Below are positions 43,770 through 52,598 of a stretch of 64,000 nt of DNA, in pieces. Position 1 is the stretch's first letter. Each line of letters begins with the position of its first letter. Below the pieces are notes generated by a model. It was not told the origin of the DNA. It worked only from the letters and a program-made list of their open reading frames with translations, and did not search any database. This DNA is from Elainella sp. Prado103 (GTDB lineage Bacteria > Cyanobacteriota > Cyanobacteriia > Elainellales > Elainellaceae). Location: the NCBI GenBank assembly GCA_025454395.1, contig JALOOM010000010.1, positions 1 to 64,000 of the forward strand. The letters run 5' to 3'. The translations under genes were made by a program, and so were the position numbers.

Positions 43770-45512
43770 CTACGGCTGCTGATTTGAACTGATCGCCTCT
43801 AATTGATCGCTAATTTTGCCTCGTACTGCTGAGATGGCGACAATGCGAGGAGAAGCCAGATAATTTTCCGCAGTCGGATCGCCACTCCGGCCTTTGAAAT
43901 TACGGTTGGTGGCATAGATTCCCACCTCGGCTTGCCCCAGCACCCCCATCCCCGCATTAATACAGGCCCCACAGCCCGTTTTGAGCACCTCGGCTCCTGC
44001 CTGCTCCAGAATGTCGAGATAACCTAAAGCAGCAGCTTGCTGACGAATTTCTTGCGAGGCGGGAACCACATATAAGCGCACCCCTGCTGCAATGCGTCGA
44101 TCGCGCAATACCTCCGCCGCTTGAGCTAAATCGAATAATTTGCCGCCGGTACAGGAGCCAATGAAAGCGCGGGTAATCGGGACTTCGCCAATCTGATCGA
44201 TGCTGACCACCTGATCGGGCTTAGGGGGACGAGCAATTTGAGGTTTTAGGTGACTGAGATCAAACCGATATTGGGCACTGTAGGTGGCATCTGGATCGCC
44301 CTGTAAGGGGGAAAGAAGGTGACCAGAACCACAGACAGAGCGCGCATGGACATAATCCCAGGTGATTTGATCCGGCGGAATTAAACCACAGACCGCTCCA
44401 CATTCCACTGCCATATTTGCTAACGTCATACGCTCATCGATCGAGAGTTGTTCGATCACATTCCCGTGAAATTCCATCACTTGACCGATCGCCCCATCAC
44501 AGCCAATTTGCCCCAATATAAACAGCATAATATCTTTAGCACTGAGATAAGGGGGAAGCGACCCTGTGAGTTCAAACTGAATCGTGGGCGGAACCCGTAA
44601 CCACAGATCGCCGGTTGCCAGCAGATTGGCCATATCGGTGGTGCCTACTCCGGTCGAGAAACAGCCAAATGCGCCGTAGGTACAGCTATGGGAATCTGTC
44701 CCAGCAATCACCATGCCTGGTCGAATAAACCCCCGCTCTGGCAACAACACATGACAAATTCCGGCAGCATCACCGGGAGAAACCACATCCAGCAAGTGAC
44801 ATCCCTGTTGCTGGGCAAATTCCACCATCTGCTGATGCATCGCAAGGGCTTTGTCATCCGATCGAATGTCGTTGATCTGGATAAAGTGATCTGCCACCAA
44901 CACGACCCGCTTTGGATCCCAGACCTTAGCTGTCTCACCAAACTGCTGATAAAACAATTGCCCCACCGGCCCTGCAATGGCATCATGGGACATAGCCAAG
45001 TCTACATTAACGAATATCACTTCTCCCGGTTGCACATAGTCCCGTCCTGCCGCCCGAGCTAATAGCTTCTCTGCCAGAGTCATCGATCGAGGGGCAACCT
45101 GGCTCGGCGGTATCGTCAGCACCCCATCCAGCCGTTGCCGATTAAAATTGAATAGTCCGCCCGCTGTTCTGATCGCTACTTCAACAGGATGATTCGACTC
45201 CTCTCCAATCATTTCCAACGGTAACCCAATGTTGATACTATTACGATAAAAAATTTCCGCGAACGATCGGGCTCGTACCTTCTGAATCCCCGCAGCTTGA
45301 AGGGCGATCGGGGCAAATTCTCGACTGGAGCCACAGCCAAAATTATCACCCGCCTCAATCACATCATAGTTTTGTAACGCTCCAGCACCGATCAAATGTT
45401 CTAATGCATAGTAGGCAAGATGGGCAGGATCGGCATTGGTGCCACGTTTGGCGGGAATAATATCATCTGTATTGATGTCGTCACCCAGGGTGAGCACTCG
45501 CAGAGCAGGCAT
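43770..45512 (-). CDS. Aconitase-family isomerase, LeuD-LeuC fusion in reversed order (HphCD-like)
   Basis: 580 residues. Residues 1-143 are a complete small (swivel) subunit with GDNFGCGSSREFAP (~55-68) and the NSINIGLP strand. Residues 144-580 are a complete large subunit, starting with its own retained Met (MTLAEKLLARAAGR). The iron-sulfur cysteines are Cys454 (GSCTGG) and Cys514/Cys517 (GCGACINAG). Fungal isopropylmalate isomerase is fused in the opposite order (large-small) and most bacteria use two polypeptides. The enzyme should isomerise a 2-alkylmalate to a 3-alkylmalate. With the HphA-like enzyme nearby, chain elongation of an aromatic or branched 2-oxo acid is the likely role; ordinary leucine synthesis is the alternative. 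Confidence 0.85.
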   Translation of the reverse strand: MPALRVLTLGDDINTDDIIPAKRGTNADPAHLAYYALEHLIGAGALQNYDVIEAGDNFGCGSSREFAPIALQAAGIQKVRARSFAEIFYRNSINIGLPLEMIGEESNHPVEVAIRTAGGLFNFNRQRLDGVLTIPPSQVAPRSMTLAEKLLARAAGRDYVQPGEVIFVNVDLAMSHDAIAGPVGQLFYQQFGETAKVWDPKRVVLVADHFIQINDIRSDDKALAMHQQMVEFAQQQGCHLLDVVSPGDAAGICHVLLPERGFIRPGMVIAGTDSHSCTYGAFGCFSTGVGTTDMANLLATGDLWLRVPPTIQFELTGSLPPYLSAKDIMLFILGQIGCDGAIGQVMEFHGNVIEQLSIDERMTLANMAVECGAVCGLIPPDQITWDYVHARSVCGSGHLLSPLQGDPDATYSAQYRFDLSHLKPQIARPPKPDQVVSIDQIGEVPITRAFIGSCTGGKLFDLAQAAEVLRDRRIAAGVRLYVVPASQEIRQQAAALGYLDILEQAGAEVLKTGCGACINAGMGVLGQAEVGIYATNRNFKGRSGDPTAENYLASPRIVAISAVRGKISDQLEAISSNQQP

Positions 45513-45836
45513 GAGTAGGTATGGAAGACAGGAATTTAATCTCCCTTAGTGTAGCGCTGATGGCTCCACTGAGCTGCATGGGACTCCAGATTAAATCTCT
45601 TTCGAGCGGTACAGGAGAATTGTCAGTTGGCTTGCTAGGCTCACAATAAGCTGAACAAGTTGAAATTTTGGGTATGGCTGGTAATCGGATCAGGTCAAAT
45701 CATGATCGAATTCCCATTGAATCTCGATCGCTCCTGCCCTTAGCGGTGACCCCACTGGCTGTGATCATACTCAAAATTTGATCTTGCTTGCTCATTGCCA
45801 ATCTAACTAGAACTAGACTAGAACTGGGAGCCACTC
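45513..45836. other. Divergent control region between fusion isomerase and SLH gene
   Basis: 324 bp with no convincing gene. A short direct repeat (aactagaactagactagaact) lies at about 45806-45826, just before the SLH gene's ribosome site (GGAG, 6 nt before ATG). I could not place promoters. Confidence 0.5.
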
Positions 45837-46943
45837 ATGATTACTTTAGCATTCTCTCGATCGACTATTGGACTGACTACACTCCTATTCTCAGGTATAT
45901 TATTGGGAGTGGGTACGTTCCTGCCAGATCGTTCTGTATTGGCCGAATCTGTATTGGCCGAATCTGTGTTGGCCGAATCTGTGTTGGATCAATCTGGGGC
46001 AAATCAGAGCGAATCCAATCAAAATCCTGCTTCAACTGCCAGTTTTTCCGATATTCAGAATCACTGGGCCCAGCCATTCATTGAAAATCTGGCTGCTCGC
46101 GGTATTCTGGCTGGCTATCTCGATAATACCTTTCGCCCCGATCGCCCAGTAGCACGAGATGAATTTGCGGCGATGGTGCGCCAAGCCTTTGACCTACCAA
46201 CAGAACAGGACATTGCCAGCGGCAGTGCCTATCAAGATGTGCCAGAGGGGTATTGGGCTGCTCCGGCGATCGAAGAAGCCTATGAGATGGGATTTTTCTC
46301 AGCCGATCCCAATAGGAATTTTCAGCCAGATGGTTCGGTCAGCCGAGTGGAAGTGATCTCAGCCTTGACCAACAATTTGGATCTGCCCACGGAGCGATCC
46401 GCTAGCCCCCTTCCCGTTGCACCTGCGCCGACGGATCGGACAAGTCAACCTCAAACGGCTTCGCCAACGTCTCCTCAAATAACTCCTCAAACAACTCGTC
46501 GGCCTGTTCGCCAACGGTTTATGTATCCTATGGCGATGACGATGTTAATGCAGCCAATGATGGGAATCCCCAGAAATATTCGTCCTGCCGCCCCCGTCCA
46601 ACCCCAAAGCCCATTACCGAATCAATCATCATCTGCACAGCCGTCTCCCCAATCCACTGCGCCGACAAACGCAGTCTTGAATGATCAAGTAACCGCTCCG
46701 ATCGCTGTGAATGACTATTATCGAGATGCAGCAGAAATTCCCCCGGAAGCGATCGACCCAGTGATCACGGCAACCTCTGCCCAGATCGTGGTCAACCATC
46801 CCGATCGCCAAGTGCTCAACCCCAATCAGCCTGCTACAAGAGCTGAAACAGCGGCATTTATTCACCAAGCCCTTGTGCGCCAAGGCAGAATTAATCCTTT
46901 GCCAGAGCAAAACCCAGCCGCCAACTATGTAGTGACTCCTTGA
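45837..46943 (+). CDS. SLH-domain envelope protein
   Basis: 368 residues. A signal peptide (~1-37) is followed by three LAESV copies (15-bp repeats) and then S-layer homology domains: FSDIQNHWAQPFIENLAARG (~72-115), YQDVPEGYWAAPAIEEAYEMG (~135-180), and a C-terminal NHPDRQVLNPNQPATRAETAAFI unit (~315-350). Between them is a Pro/Gln/Ser-rich linker with a Met-rich patch (~220-240). SLH domains bind peptidoglycan-linked polymers; in cyanobacteria they anchor periplasmic or outer-membrane proteins. No porin barrel is present. The downstream MscS gene begins 2 bp after the stop. Confidence 0.85.
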   Translation: MITLAFSRSTIGLTTLLFSGILLGVGTFLPDRSVLAESVLAESVLAESVLDQSGANQSESNQNPASTASFSDIQNHWAQPFIENLAARGILAGYLDNTFRPDRPVARDEFAAMVRQAFDLPTEQDIASGSAYQDVPEGYWAAPAIEEAYEMGFFSADPNRNFQPDGSVSRVEVISALTNNLDLPTERSASPLPVAPAPTDRTSQPQTASPTSPQITPQTTRRPVRQRFMYPMAMTMLMQPMMGIPRNIRPAAPVQPQSPLPNQSSSAQPSPQSTAPTNAVLNDQVTAPIAVNDYYRDAAEIPPEAIDPVITATSAQIVVNHPDRQVLNPNQPATRAETAAFIHQALVRQGRINPLPEQNPAANYVVTP

Positions 46944-46945
46944 GC

Positions 46946-47938
46946 ATGGATACCGAGATATCAACCGTTTGGGGAAAAATTCAAGCGATGGTGAATGACT
47001 TCATCATCCTACTTCCCAATTTAGTTCTAGCATTAATTACTTTTACCATTTTTTTCATTGTTGCTAGAACCATTAAACATGCCGTTCGTAATCTCACTCG
47101 TCACCACCGCCAATCCCGTAATTTGGGAATGGTACTTGGACGTTTGGCCCAAGGGGCGACTGTACTTATGGGCTTGTTTATCGCCCTCTCGATCGTCATT
47201 CCCTCTCTGAGAGCGAGCGATCTGGTACAACTGTTAGGCATTAGTGGGGTAGCGATCGGGTTTGCTTTTCGAGATATTCTGCAAAACTTTCTGGCTGGGA
47301 TTCTGATTCTACTCACTGAACCGTTCCAAATTGATGACCAGATTGTTTTCAAAAACTTTGAAGGCACGGTCGAGCAAATTCAAACCCGGGCAACCACCTT
47401 GCGTACCTATGATGGACGGCGGATTGTTATTCCGAATTCTGAGTTGTTTACCAATTCTGTGACGGTAAATACTGCCTTTGAGAATCGTCGCTTGGAATAT
47501 GATTTGGGCATTGGTTATGGGGATAATGTGAATGAAGCAAAACACCTGATTCTGGAAGCGATCCGAGAGACAGATGGTGTGCTGACCGATCCAGTTCCGG
47601 ATGTCCTGGTTGTAGACTTGGCTGAAAGTACCGTGAATATTCGGGCCCGCTGGTGGGTGCAGCCGCCTCGCCGCGCTGATGTGCTTGATTTACGCGATCG
47701 AGTCCTGACCAACATTAAAAATAAGCTGACGGAACATGGGATTGATTTACCCTTTCCGACCCAACAGATCCTGTTTCATGACCAGACGGAAGCCACCGAT
47801 GGCGATCGAACCCAGCAACGCGAAGGCTGGCCGGTTGGCAAAGCCGCAGCTCCACAGCCCAGAAGTATTAGCAAGGCTCTCGATCAACTGGTTGAGCGCT
47901 CCCAGCCGCATCGAGATCGCAATGGAGATGAGCCTTAA
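46946..47938 (+). CDS. MscS-family mechanosensitive ion channel
   Basis: About 330 residues. Two or three transmembrane helices (~20-40, 65-85, 90-115) lead into the conserved pore/beta region (LLGISGVAIGFAFRDIL, then GVAIGFAFRDILQNFLAG in part), followed by the cytosolic vestibule. It opens under membrane tension to relieve hypo-osmotic shock. The C-terminus has a charged tail of ~40 residues. I use the ATG at 46946; an in-frame TTG lies 6 bases earlier, overlapping the SLH stop. It is likely co-transcribed with the SLH and DUF2254 genes. Confidence 0.88.
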   Translation: MDTEISTVWGKIQAMVNDFIILLPNLVLALITFTIFFIVARTIKHAVRNLTRHHRQSRNLGMVLGRLAQGATVLMGLFIALSIVIPSLRASDLVQLLGISGVAIGFAFRDILQNFLAGILILLTEPFQIDDQIVFKNFEGTVEQIQTRATTLRTYDGRRIVIPNSELFTNSVTVNTAFENRRLEYDLGIGYGDNVNEAKHLILEAIRETDGVLTDPVPDVLVVDLAESTVNIRARWWVQPPRRADVLDLRDRVLTNIKNKLTEHGIDLPFPTQQILFHDQTEATDGDRTQQREGWPVGKAAAPQPRSISKALDQLVERSQPHRDRNGDEP

Positions 47939-47980
47939 GGAGGTTCAGGGCACGAGCCTCAACCACGGACAAACCACCAG

Positions 47981-49312
47981 ATGAGAACTACAAAACTAGC
48001 TAAATTTTGGGATTCGCTGCATTCTAGCTTCTGGTTTATCCCAACCCTGATGGTTATCGGAGCGATCGGTTTATCTCTGCTGACGATTCAAATTGATCAA
48101 AACTATGAGACAGATGTGATCAGTGACCTTGGTTGGGCTTATTCTCTGGGGCCGAATGGTTCACGCGCCATTCTCTCTGCCATTGCGGGCTCTATGGTGA
48201 GTGTGGCTACCACTGCATTCTCAATCACCATCGTGGCGCTTCAGTTGGCTTCCTCACAGTTTGGCCCACGCCTATTGCGAAATTTCATGCAGGATACCGG
48301 AAATCAACTGGTTCTCGGTACATTCATTGCCACGTTCGTTTATAGTTTGATGGTGTTACGTACAATCAACGGCGTGGAAGAGAATGAATTTGTGCCCCAT
48401 TTAGCAGTCACGGGGGGATTAGGTTTAGCCATTGCCAGTATTGGAGTTTTGATCTACTTCATTCACCATTCTGCTACTTCGATCCAGGTTGATTATGTGG
48501 TGAGCCATGTTGGACGAGAACTCGAAACAGCGATCGATCGGTTGTTTCCTCAGAAAATGGGGCGTGGGGCCGACCAGCAACGTCATGAGCCCCATCCCTC
48601 AGAAATTCCACCAAACTTTGAGCAGGATGCCCGCCCAGTGAAAGCCAATGGGAGCAATTATATTCAGGCGATCGATCAGCAGCGCTTGATGCAACTTGCC
48701 ATCACCCATGACCTCCTGTTACGGATAGACCATCGACCAGGAAATTTTGTGGTGAAAGGGAGTTATCTCGTTTGGGTGTTTCCAGGCGATCGGCTTCAGA
48801 AAGCATTAGCTCAAGAAATTAACGATGCCTTTGTGTTAGGTAGTCAACGAACCGATCAGCAAGATATTGAATTTTCGATCAATCAGTTAGTTGAAATCTC
48901 TGCCCGTGCCCTATCTCCAGGTATTAACGATCCCTTTACTGCCATCCGCTGTATTGATCAACTCAGTGCATCTCTATCCCATTTAGCTCAGCGCGAGATT
49001 CCTTCTTGTTATCGCTACGATGAAAAGGATTGCTTGCGCGTAATCGCCAAACCGCTTACCTTTCCTGATATTTTGGATACCGCCTTCAATCAAATTCGCC
49101 AATACGGAAAATCAAGTGTCGGTGTAATGATGCGCCTGCTAGAAGCGATCACCGTCATTGCTCACTTTACGCATGATCCAACCGATCGAACTGCTTTGCT
49201 CCGTCACGCAGAAATGATCCATCGAGACAGCCAGGAAAATATTACTGAAAAACTGGATCAGCAAGACATTCAGGAACGTTATTTGAGTGCAATGAAAGCA
49301 ATTAGGAAATAA
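47981..49312 (+). CDS. DUF2254 membrane protein
   Basis: 443 residues with four transmembrane segments in the first ~170 (FWFIPTLMVIGAIGLSLL; a region ending SITIVALQLASSQFGPRLLRNF; two more), then a soluble C-terminal half with a conserved LVEISARALSPGINDPFTA block. DUF2254 is widespread and uncharacterised. Its place 42 bp after an MscS gene suggests a membrane-stress role, but that is inference. Confidence 0.82.
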   Translation: MRTTKLAKFWDSLHSSFWFIPTLMVIGAIGLSLLTIQIDQNYETDVISDLGWAYSLGPNGSRAILSAIAGSMVSVATTAFSITIVALQLASSQFGPRLLRNFMQDTGNQLVLGTFIATFVYSLMVLRTINGVEENEFVPHLAVTGGLGLAIASIGVLIYFIHHSATSIQVDYVVSHVGRELETAIDRLFPQKMGRGADQQRHEPHPSEIPPNFEQDARPVKANGSNYIQAIDQQRLMQLAITHDLLLRIDHRPGNFVVKGSYLVWVFPGDRLQKALAQEINDAFVLGSQRTDQQDIEFSINQLVEISARALSPGINDPFTAIRCIDQLSASLSHLAQREIPSCYRYDEKDCLRVIAKPLTFPDILDTAFNQIRQYGKSSVGVMMRLLEAITVIAHFTHDPTDRTALLRHAEMIHRDSQENITEKLDQQDIQERYLSAMKAIRK

Positions 49313-49615
49313 CCCAATCTGAAGTGCTGCTAGATGGGGATGACCTAGCAAACTCAGTCCTGTAGTGCTCAGTTTCAAGCGCTGAGATCAGCCTTGCCCA
49401 GCTCCCTGTATAGATCCTAATATAAATTTAAATCTAACATTATCCTGCGATTCTCGAAATCTGAGGAGAAATTGTTGTATGTTCATAGGTACGTCTATCA
49501 AAAATCATTGGTACTGAATCAGGTTGGGGCAAAAATGGTTTCCAAGCGATGGGAACTCAAGTTCTAACCCTGCTTCCAGTCATCGTTCTTTATCAAAGCT
49601 CAAGGACAGGTGGAT
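49313..49615. other. Region upstream of the second SLH gene
   Basis: 303 bp without a gene. A possible promoter TTGCCC (49394-49399), 18-bp spacer, TAATAT (49418-49423) is followed by an A+T-rich stretch. Open frames here overlap the next gene in other frames and do not look real. Confidence 0.4.
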
Positions 49616-51358
49616 ATGTACGATCGATCGAATGCCCCTACAGGTCGCGTCCACAATGCATCGCCCCATCCAGTCCCTCCTACCTCCGCATCGGGCTCAT
49701 CCACGAAACCTCTGGAGAATTGGACAGCCCTGGAGTCACTTTTAGACCTGAAATCAGAACAACCGCAGTTTGCCAAAGCCCCGATCGATAATTGGCAGAA
49801 GCTTCAAGTCTTATTCCGACTGAACCAGCCAGGGAATGGTAATACAGGTAACACTTCAAATTCTGGTAACACTTCAAATTCTGGTAACACTTCTGGAAAT
49901 CAGACGAATCTAGGAAATCAAACTAATCCTAATAACCAAACGACACCCGGAAATCAAACGACACCCGGAAACCAAACTAATCCTAATAACCAAAACAATC
50001 CTGGCAATCAAACGACACCCGGACATCAAACGACATCTGGCAATCAAACGACACCCGGAAATCAAACGAATCTAGGAAATCAAACTAATCCTAATAACCA
50101 AACGACACCCGGAAATCAAACTAATCCTAATAACCAAACGACACCCGGAAATCAAACGACACCCGGAAATCAAACTAATCCTAATAACCAAACGACACCT
50201 GGGAATCAGACGAATCTAGGAAATCAAGCTAATCCTAATAACCAAACGACACCCGGAAATCAGACGAATCTAGGAAATCAAGCTAATCCTAATAACCAAA
50301 CGACACCCGGAAATCAAACGACACCCGGAAATCAAACGACATCTGGCAATCAAAATCCTTCAAACAATCAGACCCATTCAGAAACCTCGAACTCGATCGA
50401 TCAACTCTTACAGAAGATTCGTGCTGTCCTAGAATTTGTGCAACGCCATCCGAGTGCTTTATTACTCACGGCCTTAGCTGGTTTGTTAGCCGCTTTGTTC
50501 CTAACACGGTATTGGCATGAGTGGAATTTAGGTGGTCATCGAACTGGAAACTTAACTCAGATTTATGTTGATCCAGTTCACGGCAATGATCAGAATAGCG
50601 GTGAAATCACCCGCCCGTTTAAATCGCTCTCCCATGCAGTGAAGCAAGCGCGATCGGGCAGCACACTCTATTTGGCATCAGGACAGTACGGGGCTGCTAC
50701 CGGCGAAACCCAAGCCGTGAGAATTCCCAAAGATATGACCGTGGTAGTAGAAAATCAACCCCTGTTTAATTTCACCGATATTCAAGGACATTGGGCCTCT
50801 GAATTCATTCGGGCTTTAGCCGCACGGGGAGTGATCGTTGGCTTTCCCGATGGCACCTTTCAGCCCAATGCCAATATGTCTCGTGCCGAATATGCATCTC
50901 TATTGGTGAAAGCGTTCAATCTGCAAGCTGCCCAAAATATTCGATCGTTTCAGGATGTGCCTCCCAACTTTTGGGGATATGATGCGATCCAACGCAATCA
51001 GGACAAGAAGTTTCTGATCGGTTTCCCAGATAATCAATTCCGTCCCAATGTTCCTTTGCAGCGGGTCGAAGTGATTAGCGCATTAACAGGCGGTTTGGGC
51101 ATGACCGCTAAAACTAATCATCGCACCTTAGGCTTTTATGAAGATTGGGCGAATATCCCCAATTGGGCCAAAAACTCAGTGGTGGCCGCCACAGAAAACC
51201 GTCTCGTCGTCAACTACCCGAATCCGAAACGACTCAACCCAGCTCAAACTGCTACGCGGGGCGAAGTCGCGGTCATGATTTATCAAGCCCTAGTCGCAAA
51301 CAAACAAGTTCCACCGATCGACTCGGTTTACGTGATTCCAGAATTTGCAGCCCGTTAG
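49616..51358 (+). CDS. SLH protein with long Asn-Gln-Thr-Pro-Gly repeat and internal membrane helix
   Basis: About 580 residues from the ATG at 49616 (AAGGA 9 nt upstream). The order is unusual: ~70 polar residues, a ~180-residue low-complexity block of 6-residue units (NQTTPG, NQTNPN, NQTNLG; 18-bp repeats, ~49840-50360), one transmembrane helix (~283-300), then a short YVDPVHGNDQNSG...PFKSLSHAVKQA unit (DUF1565-like start of a right-handed beta-helix), and three SLH domains to the end. There is no N-terminal signal peptide, so the repeat block would lie on the cytoplasmic side and the SLH domains in the periplasm. The second and third SLH repeats resemble those of the 45837 protein. Confidence 0.8.
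   Translation: MYDRSNAPTGRVHNASPHPVPPTSASGSSTKPLENWTALESLLDLKSEQPQFAKAPIDNWQKLQVLFRLNQPGNGNTGNTSNSGNTSNSGNTSGNQTNLGNQTNPNNQTTPGNQTTPGNQTNPNNQNNPGNQTTPGHQTTSGNQTTPGNQTNLGNQTNPNNQTTPGNQTNPNNQTTPGNQTTPGNQTNPNNQTTPGNQTNLGNQANPNNQTTPGNQTNLGNQANPNNQTTPGNQTTPGNQTTSGNQNPSNNQTHSETSNSIDQLLQKIRAVLEFVQRHPSALLLTALAGLLAALFLTRYWHEWNLGGHRTGNLTQIYVDPVHGNDQNSGEITRPFKSLSHAVKQARSGSTLYLASGQYGAATGETQAVRIPKDMTVVVENQPLFNFTDIQGHWASEFIRALAARGVIVGFPDGTFQPNANMSRAEYASLLVKAFNLQAAQNIRSFQDVPPNFWGYDAIQRNQDKKFLIGFPDNQFRPNVPLQRVEVISALTGGLGMTAKTNHRTLGFYEDWANIPNWAKNSVVAATENRLVVNYPNPKRLNPAQTATRGEVAVMIYQALVANKQVPPIDSVYVIPEFAAR
49840..50360. repeat. 18-bp coding repeat array (NQTxPG / NQTNPN units)
   Basis: Some 28 imperfect 18-bp units in the SLH gene arranged in higher-order blocks of three or four. 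Identical blocks recur, indicating repeated block duplication. Confidence 0.9.
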
Positions 51359-51359
51359 G

Positions 51360-51401
51360 GGAATGCCGTGTTAGAGCCAAGCTGTTCTAGCGTGGCATTC
51401 C
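51360..51401. terminator. Bidirectional hairpin between convergent genes
   Basis: Perfect 8-bp arms GGAATGCC / GGCATTCC (51360-51367 and 51394-51401) enclose a further imperfect TAGA/TCTA stem. It lies 2 nt after the SLH stop and 56 nt after the stop of the convergent gene. There is no strong T-tract, so it is a candidate only. Confidence 0.45.
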
Positions 51402-51456
51402 AGAAACGTGGAAAACATCAGCTAAACCTTGCCTCCAGAGCCGTTGGCAACCGGCT

Positions 51457-52413
51457 TTAGGCTGGCATCGTCAGCTTTTTCCGATCGCGGAATCTCATCT
51501 CATATTCTGTGGGTGATCGTAATCCCAGTTTAGACATCACCTGAGATTGGCTCGTAAAATAGGCAGTTACCAAATTATCACGCCGTTTTGATAACACCAA
51601 ACAAAGGTGTCGAGTCAGAATTTTGGGTTGACCTGAAGCATCTGGCTGTTGAATTTGATAGAAAAAAGCATCACTGGATCCTGGTTCATCAGCCGCTTTT
51701 CGATTCATCGCGTTATTCGCTGCCTCGATAATTAAACTGATCGGCACATCATGATCAGCACCTCTCAAACCCTTCAGATTGGCGATCATCTCTGCGCTCA
51801 GATATAAATATCCCGGCGGCGGTTTGACATCAATGTAAGGATCTTGGCTTGCCCCGTAAAACTTCACCTCAGGGGGTAATGTCTTCTCCTGGGCCAAGGA
51901 AAACTGGGGCGAATACATCTTGGCGATCCATTCATAGTAGGACTTCGTGTAATTGAAGAATCCACCCGCTCGGATTGGCACACCAGCACTGATCAGACCC
52001 TTCTCAAAGGCATCAAAATTAGCATATTGACTCAAAGAGCTAATGGGTACCATTTTTACCTTTTTCGGCATCATAATCAGAATGTCATTTTTTGAGAATT
52101 CATCCTGGTTAAAATTGGTGGGCACCACAGCAATTCTGGCTCCAAAAATCGCGTAACTGCCTGCCGCCATCCGATCGATCGCATTTTGCGCATCATCCCA
52201 ACGCGGATCGTACAAATTGCGGCGAAAATCCAGCTCACCATTAGGACGAATACCAATTTTATCTTTCAACCAGGCTGGCAATTTGGCTAACACCTCATCA
52301 GCCAATTTATCGAACTGTTGAGCATAGAGTGTCTTGGCTTCCGATAGCCGCATTTGGGCGGATTGCTTAGATTGGCTGAGAGATTGTTCCAGTTCAAATA
52401 GTCGATTTTTCAT
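51457..52413 (-). CDS. Tagged effector-like protein with TAY-type C-terminus
   Basis: 318 residues from the ATG at 52413, chosen because AAAGG lies 5 nt upstream and because it puts the shared tag NRLFELEQSL at residues 3-12. The frame extends 105 bp further upstream without a ribosome site. A helical stretch (~13-55) follows, then a mixed domain. The C-terminal ~60 residues run RHLCLVLSK (His269) ... LVTAYF (Tyr285), a pattern reminiscent of RNase toxins of the barnase/EndoU/colicin/RelE-like (BECR) fold. I do not recognise the middle region. It is the last gene of the minus-strand cluster, ~185 bp after the 1103-residue gene. The toxin reading is a weak inference. Confidence 0.6.
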   Translation of the reverse strand: MKNRLFELEQSLSQSKQSAQMRLSEAKTLYAQQFDKLADEVLAKLPAWLKDKIGIRPNGELDFRRNLYDPRWDDAQNAIDRMAAGSYAIFGARIAVVPTNFNQDEFSKNDILIMMPKKVKMVPISSLSQYANFDAFEKGLISAGVPIRAGGFFNYTKSYYEWIAKMYSPQFSLAQEKTLPPEVKFYGASQDPYIDVKPPPGYLYLSAEMIANLKGLRGADHDVPISLIIEAANNAMNRKAADEPGSSDAFFYQIQQPDASGQPKILTRHLCLVLSKRRDNLVTAYFTSQSQVMSKLGLRSPTEYEMRFRDRKKLTMPA

Positions 52414-52598
52414 GGTTGCCTTTCCATAATATTCAAATTCAGTTACTTCTTCAGCCCGTTGATCAAGCCAGTGATACTCTATCAATACTCTATCAATAGA
52501 TGTGGTCATGCGATTCATATTCAGGTTGAATCAACTTAAAATTCTCTCCTTCGTTTCTCAAACTTCATTTCCCTCCCTGGTTCGATCGTTCCCAGCCA

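Noticed and set aside
43770-45512. Ordinary housekeeping leuCD read as one gene by a lost stop codon from sequencing error
   Set aside because: A fusion through the junction is in frame with a clean linker and both halves are complete, so an error is possible but not the simplest reading. It is kept as one gene.
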